From Bigelowiella natans CCMP2755 (Eukaryota; Cercozoa; Chlorarachniophyceae): a stretch of 23,526 nt of DNA. Location of the stretch: contig ADNK01000867.1 of the NCBI GenBank assembly GCA_000320545.1, forward strand, positions 1 to 23,526, read 5' to 3'. Positions 10,327 through 20,512 of the stretch are shown here, piece by piece (the first letter of the stretch is position 1; each line of letters begins with the position of its first letter). Below the pieces are notes generated by a model, which was given only the letters and a program-made list of their open reading frames with translations, was not told the DNA's origin and ran no database searches. Made by a program: the position numbers and the translations under genes.

Positions 10327-11555
10327 TGTATATATCCAGAAATTTGGATCCTGACCATCTATGAGCATGAATAAGCACATAATGAAAACTGCTCGCCTCA
10401 ACATCAGGATTATCACCTTGTGGACTCTTTGAAGATAGAACTCTAGATTGGGCGTTACGCCTGAACTTTGACACGTCCCGTGCCCCTAATTTTTCAGCAG
10501 ATTTAGATGACATCTATATTGTACTAAATAACCAAGATTATGCCAATATCGTGTCACCTGCGACATCTTGTTGAGAGCACTGGAAGACCACATGTGGATA
10601 AATGGATTGCAATTTATCACAAACTCTCCAGTACAGAGATCCTAAGTATCGACAGTCGTATAAGAATTAGTCCGTCACACGTAATGCAATCGTTGCTTCT
10701 TCTACCTTCCAAGTTTTCTTTTTAAGCTGCTTCCATTCTGTTTTTCCGACGAAGTTAGGCTTGCGAAAGTCCCAGCCTATAGAGTAAGATGTGCGTGGAA
10801 GCTACATTAATTGGCTGATATGGTGACAAATTAGGTTACGGTTTACTTTGGGGGGGGGTTCTTTTCCTGTTGTTCATCGCCGAGCAGCTTGCAACTTCGG
10901 TATGATTACGAGGCAATGGTATCTCTTGGTAGAAACCAGGATCAGCAACTGCCGCTCTCTCTTCCTGAAGTTTTCTGTCTTTTCCGGTTCTTCTCAGCGG
11001 GGGGGGAGGACACGCTTTTCTCGCTTCTTCATGCGAAAGAAAAAATGGATCATCCAAGAGAGTAGTATCTGGTTCTGCGGATGATGACCACATAGGCTCC
11101 CATAGACCTATAACGTCCATCTCGTTTTCGTCAGTTACATGTGTTGTACGTGCCCCAGGATCCACATTGTCGAAAGGAGGCATAGGCAGCATCGTCGGGT
11201 AGGAAGGACAATTCATTGAAGACGCTATATCCGAAAACGCTGCAATTCTTGGTAGCTTCAACGATTTTGGTAACGGCTGCAAGTAAGATTGTGGTGGAGT
11301 GGTCGGCTGCGGAGGTTTCGCAACTGATTGTCGAAATTCAGGGGCCTTATAGCACTCTTGAGCATTTCTCATAGCTGGGGAATCTACAACTCGCAGCTGT
11401 TTGTTTGTTTGTTCGTTGTCTCCACTAAGAGCAGGACTTCTGTTTCTTTTCCTGCTTACCCTGGACCCTTCCATTGATATTCCGTCTTGGGATTTTCCAT
11501 GTGGGGGAGATCTGTGTCTTCTTTCACGAAGCAGAGTGGAGTCGATAGCAGCCAT
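9303..11555 (-). CDS. PAS-domain protein with long disordered N-terminus
   Basis: Probable signalling or regulatory protein; no effector domain is seen. Exons in transcription order: 11555-10847, 10776-10706, 10641-10558, 10513-10379, 10234-10172, 10082-10017, 9937-9854, 9681-9445, 9341-9303 (TAG); all junctions keep phase, giving 495 residues. If the last intron is not removed, the frame stops at 9409 (494 residues). Residues 1-236 are Pro/Ser/Arg-rich with basic RKRNR-type stretches, possibly nuclear. The PAS core follows: DLCTGEFVINCNPF, then after an insert of about 45 residues ADRKELQTHLDLAIAKG, MTHRFVWECGTERWARV, and the PAC-type ending LYGTVQDIT. PAS domains bind small ligands or mediate dimerisation; no cofactor Cys of the LOV type is visible. 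The C-terminal tail is polar and contains an exact 9-residue repeat. The ATG at 11555 faces a plus-strand gene across 112 bp. Confidence 0.82.
9552..9605 (-). repeat. Exact 27-bp tandem duplication in the PAS gene
   Basis: Two identical adjacent 27-nt units (9552-9578 and 9579-9605) inside the coding exon 9681-9445; in frame they give HSPAPCLLD twice. The unit length keeps the frame, and the lack of mismatches suggests a recent event. Confidence 0.95.
10283..10324. repeat. (TA)n microsatellite in a PAS-gene intron
   Basis: TA run in the intron between the exons 10513-10379 and 10234-10172. Confidence 0.95.
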
Positions 11556-11667
11556 TGACGGCCGTACTTAATTCGATAGTTGTAAAAAAAGGTTCTGCTC
11601 TGCAATTCAAGGACTTAAATATGTCGCACCCAGAGGAATGAATTTTACCCTCGAAAGATTTTTTTTA
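11556..11667. promoter_or_regulatory. Short divergent promoter region
   Basis: 112 bp separate the ATG of the minus-strand PAS gene (11555) from the proposed ATG of the plus-strand gene (11668). It contains short A and T runs but no clear TATA box. Both genes would have to share this region or use promoter elements inside each other's 5' parts. Confidence 0.5.
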
Positions 11668-13535
11668 ATGGAGGGTAGCCCTGGTAATTGTTCTTCTGCT
11701 TTTACTGGAAGGCCAGAAGGGGATGGGGATGCGGCTTCTCAGTGGCCTTTTCTTTCCTTCCGGAAGGATGCCGGAAAAAGCCTGGAGAAGTCAGCGATTT
11801 TCCGATAATACACCGTTTTCCTTATTGTCGCTGAGTAAAAATCGGTTGGTCTCGGATGGATTTCTTCCTCCGCACAGTTGCGTTACACTATATGATGTGG
11901 GTAGTCCTAGGTAGTCTCTTTCTCCACTTATGTCCAAACTTTGGCTAAATCTCCTCAAGGCGGCCAGTTGTCTTTCGTCTGTCTAATGCGCAATCTTTGT
12001 GGAGAAAATCTCGTTCACACCGTGACGTTTAGGTCGAAACGCCTTGCAATTCGCCTGGTGGTGTCCCTTTTTTTCTCTTTTCTTCTTCTTCTGTTTCTTG
12101 TTCTTGTTCTTTCGTTGTTCTCCGTGTCGTCGTGCAGTTACCTAATAAATCTGCGCGATCATCAATTGATTCTCAGCAGCCACTTTCACCTAAATATGAC
12201 CTACCAAAGATGAAATACCGCCACGAACATTTCTCGAGTTCGATACTCGTTGAAAAAGTATCATTGCGACCAGATGCATCCGATCTATTTGTCAGATGTA
12301 TCTTCGGTATAATATTGTCTAAACATACGCTGTTGATGGCTGCTTCTGATGAGACTGCTCCTTCGAATCAATCCTCCTCCCATATATACTCTGATTAGAG
12401 CCGACAGCCCCATCTGCATGCCGTCGTCCTTCCTCCCGTCATTGGCCTGACGATAATGCATCATGGACAAGGTGGTGCTCATGTTAGTAAGCACCTATAT
12501 TGCTTTATACACTTTCGATAGCAATCCGAACGAGGCGCCAAGCAGCTGTGGTCAGTGCTCCCGCTCATCCTCTCATCGGGAAACATTTCCGAATCAATGG
12601 AATACTTGGATCCGAGACCAACCTAGGGTTACAGCTAAAGTCCATTTTGGCAAGCGCGGGGGCTTCGATGATGGGCACTCAAAGTCTGTATGATCACGTA
12701 TCTCCACCACACTTTCTCTCACATCTTTTAAGCACTTGGTTCGTTCATAATCTAGATTGGTAGGGACGGGAAGCACCGTGGCGACCCCGCCGCTCAACAG
12801 AAGAAGAAGTAGCTTACCGCCTTGGGAGAGACGCCATCGAACACTCGCCGGCGACAGCGATGATGAAGGAAAGGATGGCCAAAAAATCGGAATGAAACTG
12901 GTACCAACCTTTTTTTGCGAGTACATATTCAGAGTACTACTAACATCTTGTGCGGCCACATTGTGCAATATAAGTTCGAGAAATTACGGAATTCAAACTT
13001 CACGTCATCGAGGGACGATCCCATGAAATGGGTGAATGAATTCAAGGTATTTCGATACTTGGCAATAGTCCTTTTAAAAATAATTGTAGTTGATAGTCAA
13101 ACGAACTTCTTGCTGAAGTTCGGCAAATCGTGCCTAAATCGGAATGATTCATACACTATTGCTAAATTTGACCAGGAAGAGATGAAGAAAAGTGGAGGCA
13201 GATACCGTGCTATAGAGGATCGTAAGAATAATCACCAAATCAAACTTTGTCGGCATTTTTCTCGCACAAGTAGGGAGTGTCGTGATGGATGATGACTCAA
13301 CCGCATGTACTGTGACAATAACTGTTAGAACGTCCAACTCCGCCGAGCAGACAGATGAAGAAAACCCTGGTAGTAGATAGGCAGGAAAGTAAACACAAAC
13401 AGACGACTCTTGTATCATCATCAGAAGTAGCTGTAGTAGCATCTCATTCTTCGCTATGATTGTCATCGATAGGAGAAAATAAGGCGATCGATGTCTCAAA
13501 ATGGCGATGAATCGTTGAATCAAATCAATATAGGT

Positions 13536-13583
<48 letters not shown>

Positions 13584-14957
13584 CTAAACATCAGTATACT
13601 CTAGGCCGACACGATTTTGAGAATCCTCCTCACTGACTTATCACTCATTGAATCACAGAGAATTTACTGTGTAAGCTAGCTTAGACACTTACATCTATGT
13701 TGCGCAACCATAACGCGTTTGAAATAATGGTGTATTCACGAAGACGACGCAAGGAAGAAGCTAACCCCCCACAGCCTAGCCTTCCTCTCCAATTTCTCCA
13801 TGGTGGTACTAGGGAGATGATGATGATGATGATGATGATGATGACGGTTATCCTTTGATGACGAGAGGGTGTTAAAATAGGCAAGCTTATCCCCGGTCCT
13901 TGTGTGTTCCTCCATATCCTCCATATCATCACATGCGTCCATAACATGCATGGTGTAATAATGCAGGACTATCTAGGCGAGAAGGTCCGGCAAAGTGCGG
14001 ATCCAGAGAGGTCACACACTGCATCTCATCATGTCGTAGCGCTTAGCAGCAGTAGCCTCCTTTTATCGTTCAGATGATGGATAAACATAGTGAGCGGGAG
14101 TGTTGTTGAACATTAGACTGAAGCGATTTAAAGCAATTGAGAGAGAGTTCTTTGAGGAGACGGAAAGGACACAGAGGCAGCAGCAAGAGCAGCAGCAAAT
14201 GGAATACGAACAGGAGGAGCAGCAGTCAGATCCGCTCTCTCTGTATCATGGTCAAGGTCACAAGTATCATCATCGTCGCCAAGCGCTACCAGCTCACCCC
14301 GAGGAAGAAAAGGTCAAGAATAAAGAAGATGAACTTGAAAAGGAAGAAGAGGCACTGTTACCAGAGCCCCCCTTCCCAGATCGAAACATGCTTCAAAAAC
14401 TACGACGCAGTGAGGAGGAGGAGGAGGAGGAGGAGGAGGAGGAGGATGAAGAAATACAAAAAGAAAGTTTCGGAAAGAAGGGTACAATGCTGTGTGTGAC
14501 ATATTGATGACTATATAGCAGTGAAAGTGATGATGAAGATAACGAAGATGATGATGATGATGATAATGATGGTGAATGGATCCCAGAACAAGATGAACTG
14601 TTGAAGCATCCATTTCAATCATAAGACCTCGTTAACACAGATAAATTCTACAGCTGGTGTTTCTACTGTCTTGTTTCCTACCACACCATCTGCACGGCCT
14701 TCTTTCTTTCTTTCTTCATCCAACATCATGTGTGCATGAATGACTGACTGCTGCATCAGTGGGGAGAGAATACACGGAAAGGATCCACAAGGAGGGTGGA
14801 GGAACAACCCTCTTCGAAGACGAAGACGATATGATCGTGCAAAATCCAACAAATCCAAATCCAGGGTATGGGCTATCTATTCCAAGAACAAACCAGCCTA
14901 TTCATCATACATTAATTTTAAAACGGCCAATACAATTGATATGTTGATAGCTCAGAC

Positions 14958-14998
<41 letters not shown>

Positions 14999-15816
14999 CA
15001 AGCTTCCATATTCACTGAGAAATTATAATAATATCAACTTGTAGTCCCACGAAACGACTAAAGGAAAGTCCTGCGATCCAAGGCAGCAACAACCCAGCAC
15101 CGCCACAAGAACCGAAGCTTGGCCCGCTGGTGAAACACTTTCTCCTCCCTGCCCCCCTTCTCCATCGTCCATTTTCAGATAGACGCCTCTTTTACTGAGA
15201 TATGAATAGCCGATGCACAATAGTAGCGTCTGAAAACATGATTCACAAAAGCGAGCACCATTTTGGGTTATGGACACAAAGAGCGCATTGCCTTTGATAT
15301 GATAAGATAAGGGATGAATTGCTGTTGCGGGGGACAAATAAGATGATGTCAATAGCCTCAACTCGTTCTGTAATGTATACCTTATTGTACAGCAAAAGGT
15401 GCAGCTTGAGCGATTGCTTCGGATGTTGGAGGTGGAGCTCGATTTAGTCATCTATTTCATGCTAGTGATGAGTCGCATATTTTGATGAAATGAAAACAGA
15501 AGAGAAAGCGGCAGCTTTTTTCACTGATAACTTTGCACATTGTACGTAATAAGAATCACACAACTGCTGTTTTCAGCGAAACGGCGTCGATACACGAGAG
15601 ATTCTTAATGCGCGACATAAGTTGGAACTCCAGGATAAACAGGAAAGCCATATAGAGAAGGAGAACAGGTGAAAGTAGCAAACTGTCATCATCATTATCA
15701 TCGTTATTATCATCATCATCATCATTATTATTAAAGCCATCACCGTTTTTAATGTTTACTACTTATATTTAGACCATCAATCGATGCTCTCTGTAGTACC
15801 TCCTTTGTCCACCGTC

Positions 15817-15875
<59 letters not shown>

Positions 15876-16597
15876 TATTATTTCAACGTACGAACTTACA
15901 TATTTATCAAACGACGAATTTGTCAGGACGGCAGCTTAAGCTTGAATGAAGAAGATGAGGATGAGGAAGACGAAGATATGGCAGAGCGGAAAGGTTCTTG
16001 CAATCCTTTTTTTAAATTGTACTTTTAAAATACTAAAAATTGATCCACATTATCGTCATCTTTATTCTTATCATGACCACTTTGCCCAGTTTTATCTAAT
16101 CCTATTATCTTTTTCTTCGTTCCTGCTATATTTGATGGAAGTCGTTGTAGTCATGTAAGTATATGTGTTTCCTCCAGTAGCGTTCAATATGCGCGGGAAG
16201 CCGTCGTCTCAAGAGCAAGATGGGAGAAATCTGGTCGATATTAGTAGTGTAGCAGTAGGAGTTGAATTAGTAGAGTAGTCATTTGAAAGGCAGAGAAACC
16301 TTTCACATTACAATGCAGAAATTTGGGAGAATATTCCTACTCCGTATCTTATTTGCCTGCTTGAATACTAAAATGGCCATTGTTATCATGATGATCCTCA
16401 TTCTAAATTCAGCAGGATGGTGATTTCAATAAACAAGAAATTCTATCAGGTTGCATTGACAAATGTTAATGACACACAATTGTATTTTTTTGTCGGACTG
16501 ACAATGTACATGGTCTTGATATTCTCATTTAGCCATCCAAAACAACCTTGGATCCTCGAAGTCGTCTTCATCTGATGATTCCGATCATGATGAGTAG
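11668..16597 (+). CDS. Unrecognised multi-exon gene: charged protein with coiled-coil and acidic parts
   Basis: Family not recognised. 5' exons keeping phase: 11668-11789 (ATG), 11878-11900, 11968-12026, 12138-12257, 12399-12486, 12522-12687, 12756-12900, 12975-13046, 13097-13129, 13176-13221, 13271-13369. 3' exons: 13605-13670, 13967-14010, 14117-14481, 14760-14865, 15045-15129, 15393-15431, 15577-15668, 15935-15993, 16533-16597 (TAG). The join 13369 to 13605 is out of phase without a microexon (8 or 11 nt near 13426) or the alternative 61-nt exon 13473-13533, so this could be two genes. Optional exons: 14519-14571 (acidic) and 16178-16243. The N-terminal half is Ser/Arg-rich. The 3' half has heptad-like stretches (LKRFKAIEREFFEETERT, QKVQLERLLRMLE), Gln-rich and poly-Glu runs, and an acidic tail ending SSDDSDHDE. 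Alternative frames are open in some 12.4-13.1 kb exons, so confidence is moderate there. Confidence 0.55.
13542..13580. repeat. (AG)n microsatellite
   Basis: AG run immediately after a consensus donor (GTAAGAG at 13534), in the unresolved middle of the 11668-16597 gene. Confidence 0.9.
13816..13843. repeat. (GAT)n microsatellite
   Basis: GAT run within the intron 13671-13966. Confidence 0.9.
14411..14444 (+). repeat. (GAG)n repeat encoding poly-Glu
   Basis: GAG codons inside the exon 14117-14481, giving about eleven consecutive Glu in the coding frame. Confidence 0.8.
14962..14996. repeat. (AC)n microsatellite
   Basis: AC run within the intron 14866-15044. Confidence 0.95.
15815..15872. 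repeat. (CT)n microsatellite
   Basis: CT run with one interruption, in the intron 15669-15934. An (ATC)n run at about 15686-15732 lies in the same intron. Confidence 0.95.
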
Positions 16598-18137
16598 AAA
16601 TCACATAGCTAGATAGATAGCGCATTGCAGCAGCAATTCTACATACTCGATATTTTTTTTAAAAAAAATAGTACGTCTTCTTTTACATTATAGCATTCAC
16701 ACTCACTATTACTTGCTTGCTAGCTTGTTGCATTACTTACGCATTGCTATGTTCAGTAAGAGACAAAGTCTCTAACTTCATCGACACGATGCACTGCAGC
16801 TTACTCTAGTACTAGCTAGCTAGCTTAAACGTCTAGATGTACGTCCAGATGCGTTCGTACATCGATCAAAATGCGGGCGTGCTTGCTAGCATGCTAGCAT
16901 ACTCTTCATGCGCACGATGCGACGGCGCATCATAAATAACGCAATGTGCTGCGATTGTGCCATTTAACTTGATGCATCCTTGCTAGCCTGCAGCATGCGA
17001 CAGCTGTGTTAATGCAACATCGATGCCAATCAATTTAGCAATGCTGCCGCATGGGGCTACTTGCCAAGATCAGCATGCAGTTGACAAGGCTAGAAGGCTA
17101 GAAGGGCGGGAAAAAACAATGAAAGTCGAGACAGATGCATGTGTCGCGATGAATTGTTGATGTCTAATCCACATGTGCGCTTGGCTGCAAAAGCACGCGT
17201 CCAAGCTAGCAAGTCTGCATCGCCACAGCTAGACAGGGAGCCCTTGCTAGCTTGTGTCACACTTGTCAATGGCACTCGAAACGTCATCAGTTGGAACAAC
17301 GCTAGAACGAGCTTGATCGATGTGAAAAGCTAGAAAGTCGAGAAAATAAGGGGCTAACCCGTATCGTACTAGCGTAGCGAGTGTTGCGGACCTGCGATGC
17401 AAGGCTACATTCATAGCATTCTAGCATTGCTAGATTGTGTCAACGTGCAAGAAACACAACTCAAATCACATGCAGTGCACAGCATGCATGGCTTCTAGCT
17501 GCTATAGCTGTCGCTGGAACAATTCGATCTTGATTTTTTTTGTTTTTTCCCAAAATTTGTCATCGCATCTACACATGCTGATCTTGGCAACTAGCCATAG
17601 CTAGCAGCGCATGTTGCCGGATGGCGGACATAATAATACATATGTACATGTAGCTACATAGAAAGATGTTGTTACACATCCAAACACGTCACTGCGCATG
17701 CGCACGTACTAGCACATAATAGAGTACCGCCGATGGTCTGTGACGATCGATGTGTGCATAGCTCTAAAAGAACTGTGCTCAATCGGTGAACAAACATCGC
17801 GTTGATTTATTCCGGCGAGGTCGAGATATGCAACGCAGAGCTTGAGGGCTCAACATATAGCGACTAGAGTACACACATAGCACATCTAGATATGCCGTGC
17901 TAGACAAATGTCGAATAATATGCACGTGGTGTACATGTTCAAGAGTACATACACATGACACCAAGCGCGAATCACAAGTTCCCAACAAGGCGAAATTTCC
18001 TTTTCTACCAGCACGCGGAGATCGTTTTTATTGTGATGTTCTTCCGAGAATGTTCCATATCTAAAGTCGACACAACCGACACAACCGTCTCTATTCGGCT
18101 ATAGCTGCTACGCAGATATACACATTTTTATGTTAAT
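16598..18137. other. Long intergenic spacer, strongly CTAG-rich
   Basis: No supported gene across 1.5 kb between two convergent genes. By eye there are about 30 CTAG tetramers, many as GCTAGC, plus frequent GCATGC, TGCA and CATG. A perfect 16-nt palindrome TGCTAGCATGCTAGCA is at 16884-16899, identical to one in the 8547-9302 spacer. A T8A8 self-complementary run lies at about 16652-16668. Short open frames here (for example 17090-17333 on both strands, 17779-17988) show no splice or family support. Confidence 0.7.
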
Positions 18138-19390
18138 TTAGAAATGAGGAATTCCAATCTTGTCCATAACTGGAACACCAGTCTTGTACTCCTCAGCGAG
18201 GACTCCAAGGGATGCAAGCATAGCTAGACGTCCATTGTTTAGTTCCTGGTTTTGTCTCTTAGCCTTAGCTTCCTCGTTCTTCGGACCAAGCCCCAAAGGA
18301 TCCCATCCGTAAGCACCAGGTTCCTGTCCGTCAGCAAGGGTGTTCCTATCCTTGAACCTTCCGGAGAAACGAAGAGCCTCTTGAGCGTGAACGTGAGCCA
18401 TGAACCCGTAGAGGAACATCTGAACAAATTTGAGACAGTTTAGCATTAATTGGTTATGCAAAGATGAAAAGTAATGGTGCGAAATGTAATTCCCTTCCAC
18501 AACCCCAAGCTTTAGTTTAGGCCTCTACATTCGTAACTACGGATTGGATATTCGATAATGGGTGCAACTTACAGGTCCGCAGAGCTTTCCAACAGCCTGG
18601 AATTGCTCCAAGGCGGTTCCAGAAGCGGTAGGGAAAACTGGGTGATGAATTTCAGCCAAGAGCTCTCCAGCAATAGCAAGCATAGCCATACGCCCGTGAA
18701 CGATTTCAGCCTCACGCATTCTGTAAAGAATATAGTATTCCATCTGTAAATTGATGATTGGCAATACTCTATATAGTCACTACGGTGGTGTATTGTCGAA
18801 TTCTTACCTGAGAACTTGATCTTTGTTAGCATCAGCGAGGAATCCATAAGGGTCCCATCCGGCAGGTTGGCGGAAGAGGATGTTGTCGTAAACCTTACCG
18901 TTCCTGTTCCAATTATTTTTTTTTGTGAGCACTAAAAGCCAGCTTTATTCTTAGACATCTTAGATTGTCAGTTATGGGCATGTGAGAAGATCACGTAGCG
19001 CGAAGTGAACATTGTTGGAAATTGGGAGGGGGTTAAGTAATTACAGGTTGGCCAGGTGTTGGTATCCAGACTGGACGGACGACTTAGCGCTCACATCACG
19101 CTTTGCAGCCAAAGGCTTGTGCATAGAGTTCACCCTTGGAAGGGCAGCAGGCTTGGAAGCTACCCTGGTGGCAGGGCTAGCAGCAACAAGGCTGATAAGA
19201 GCGGTGCAAAGTGCGGTTTTTGTGCCAATCTACAATAATTGAGTGAAACAGAGGTGAGTCAGCATGATACTGAGTAACAGTAAGCACATGATGCGACGAC
19301 ACTAGGCAATATAAAATTCATCCATGCCCATCTAACAACACACTGTAGAATCCCGCCGCCTACGAGCAAGGGGGTGAGGGTTGCGACCAT
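18138..19390 (-). CDS. Light-harvesting chlorophyll a/b- or a/c-binding protein (LHC superfamily)
   Basis: Thylakoid antenna protein that binds chlorophyll and carotenoid and passes excitation energy to a photosystem. Exons in transcription order: 19390-19364, 19229-19045, 18903-18808, 18720-18573, 18419-18138 (TAA); every junction is GT-AG and in phase, giving 245 residues. Helix 1 carries REAEIVHGRMAMLAIAG (ExxxHGR), helix 3 QELNNGRLAMLASLG (ExxNGR); these Glu/Arg pairs hold the crossed helices and ligate chlorophyll. Helix 2 is around LYGFMAHVHAQEAL. WDPYGF and WDPLGLG precede helices 1 and 3, as usual in the family. The first ~70 residues are hydrophobic (TALCTALISLVAAS) and then basic, fitting a bipartite signal plus transit peptide of a secondary plastid. 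The first exon (9 codons from ATG at 19390) rests on phase and a GTAGGC donor and is less certain. Its four introns contain no microsatellite, unlike the USP gene. Confidence 0.94.
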
Positions 19391-20512
19391 GATTCACTCC
19401 CTTTGGATTGTATGTCTTACGACTGTAATCTCGAGCTGAAATTTACATCCTTATCATCCTGCGACAATAAAAAATGCATGTCTCTGTTGAAAAAAAACAT
19501 TCTTTTGGACATGTAAGAGAAACAGTATGTGTCCCGCTCCTAAAGTGCTAGCGCTTTGTACTGAGGAAATTGCAACTGAGTCATGGATGAAACTCGAAAA
19601 CTCGGACAAACGACCTTCGTTTCCAAGGAACGTCCAAACGGCAAGATGTTTGTCTTCCATAAAGAGTAATGGGGGGTTTGAGCCACTCCGCTTTTGGATT
19701 TGCTGCGAAGAATTCTTTCCGGTGAAACAAAATATTTATCGCAATCACCAGGAGATCTGTAAATATTAGAGACGACATCAAATTATTGATGTCGTAATTA
19801 AAATATAGAAAAGTAATGACATACCTCAAAGGTACTCGTTGTCGCTGATGAATTTCACATGCTATTTATTATGTGATCAGGAACACATTTCATCTGTTGA
19901 TCGCAGTTTTATCTCCTGACAAACGTGATTTCATTTTTATTCAGCAGGAAGTCGATGATCTAGCACATGCATGCTGCATGCTAGCATGCACAACACACGT
20001 GGCAATCTAGCAATGTGACTCAATGTTGATTCATGTCCGTGCATGGCTGCACGCAGATGCGGATGGCGCAATCCTCACAAAATCCAGACGTGGCGGAACC
20101 GAGCAATTGATCGATCGCCCGCGGCATCGCATCAGAAACATCGATCATTGGCAAGCAAGCTGGCAAGAAGTGGTCTAGCAAGATGTGCTCAGTCGAGCAT
20201 GATGGTGATGCGTGCATTGCATCGAATTACGTTGAGCTGCATGATCACACTGCTGGTCATGTCTGATCTATGCTGGCTAGCTAGACAAGCACAGACAAGA
20301 CAGACAAACATTGTGTGCATTGCAGTGCATGGTGGCGGCAGTAGCAGCGGCACAAGAAGAAGAACATGATGGACAACAGCAACATTAACATCATGATGGA
20401 CACAGTAATATTACATATGTAAAACATGTGTTATTTCATGTTGTCTGCAATGAACGCGAAGAAAGAAGAACTTACTAGCCATGAAATGCAATGCATCTAC
20501 ACATCCTAAATG
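19391..20512. other. Upstream region of the LHC gene and palindrome-rich spacer
   Basis: The near part (19391-19900) should contain the LHC promoter; no TATA box can be named with confidence. The far part (about 19960-20330) is rich in CTAG, GCATGC and TGCA and includes the perfect 16-nt palindrome TGCATGCTAGCATGCA at 19975-19990. Open frames here (for example 20043-20369) lack splice or family support. Confidence 0.55.

Noticed and set aside
11723-11914. Frame from ATG 11723 as first exon of the plus-strand gene
   Set aside because: It also fits in phase, but ATG 11668 with an intron ending in a strong pyrimidine tract (11877) gives a more protein-like sequence. Kept as an alternative start.
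14519-14571. Acidic exon (SESDDEDNEDD)
   Set aside because: It looks coding, but its entry phase does not match the exon ending at 14481, while the exon at 14760 fits directly. Kept only as an optional exon.
16598-18137. tRNA, snRNA or other structured RNA in the spacers
   Set aside because: No T-loop/anticodon arrangement or known RNA motif was recognised by eye; a covariance-model search would be needed.
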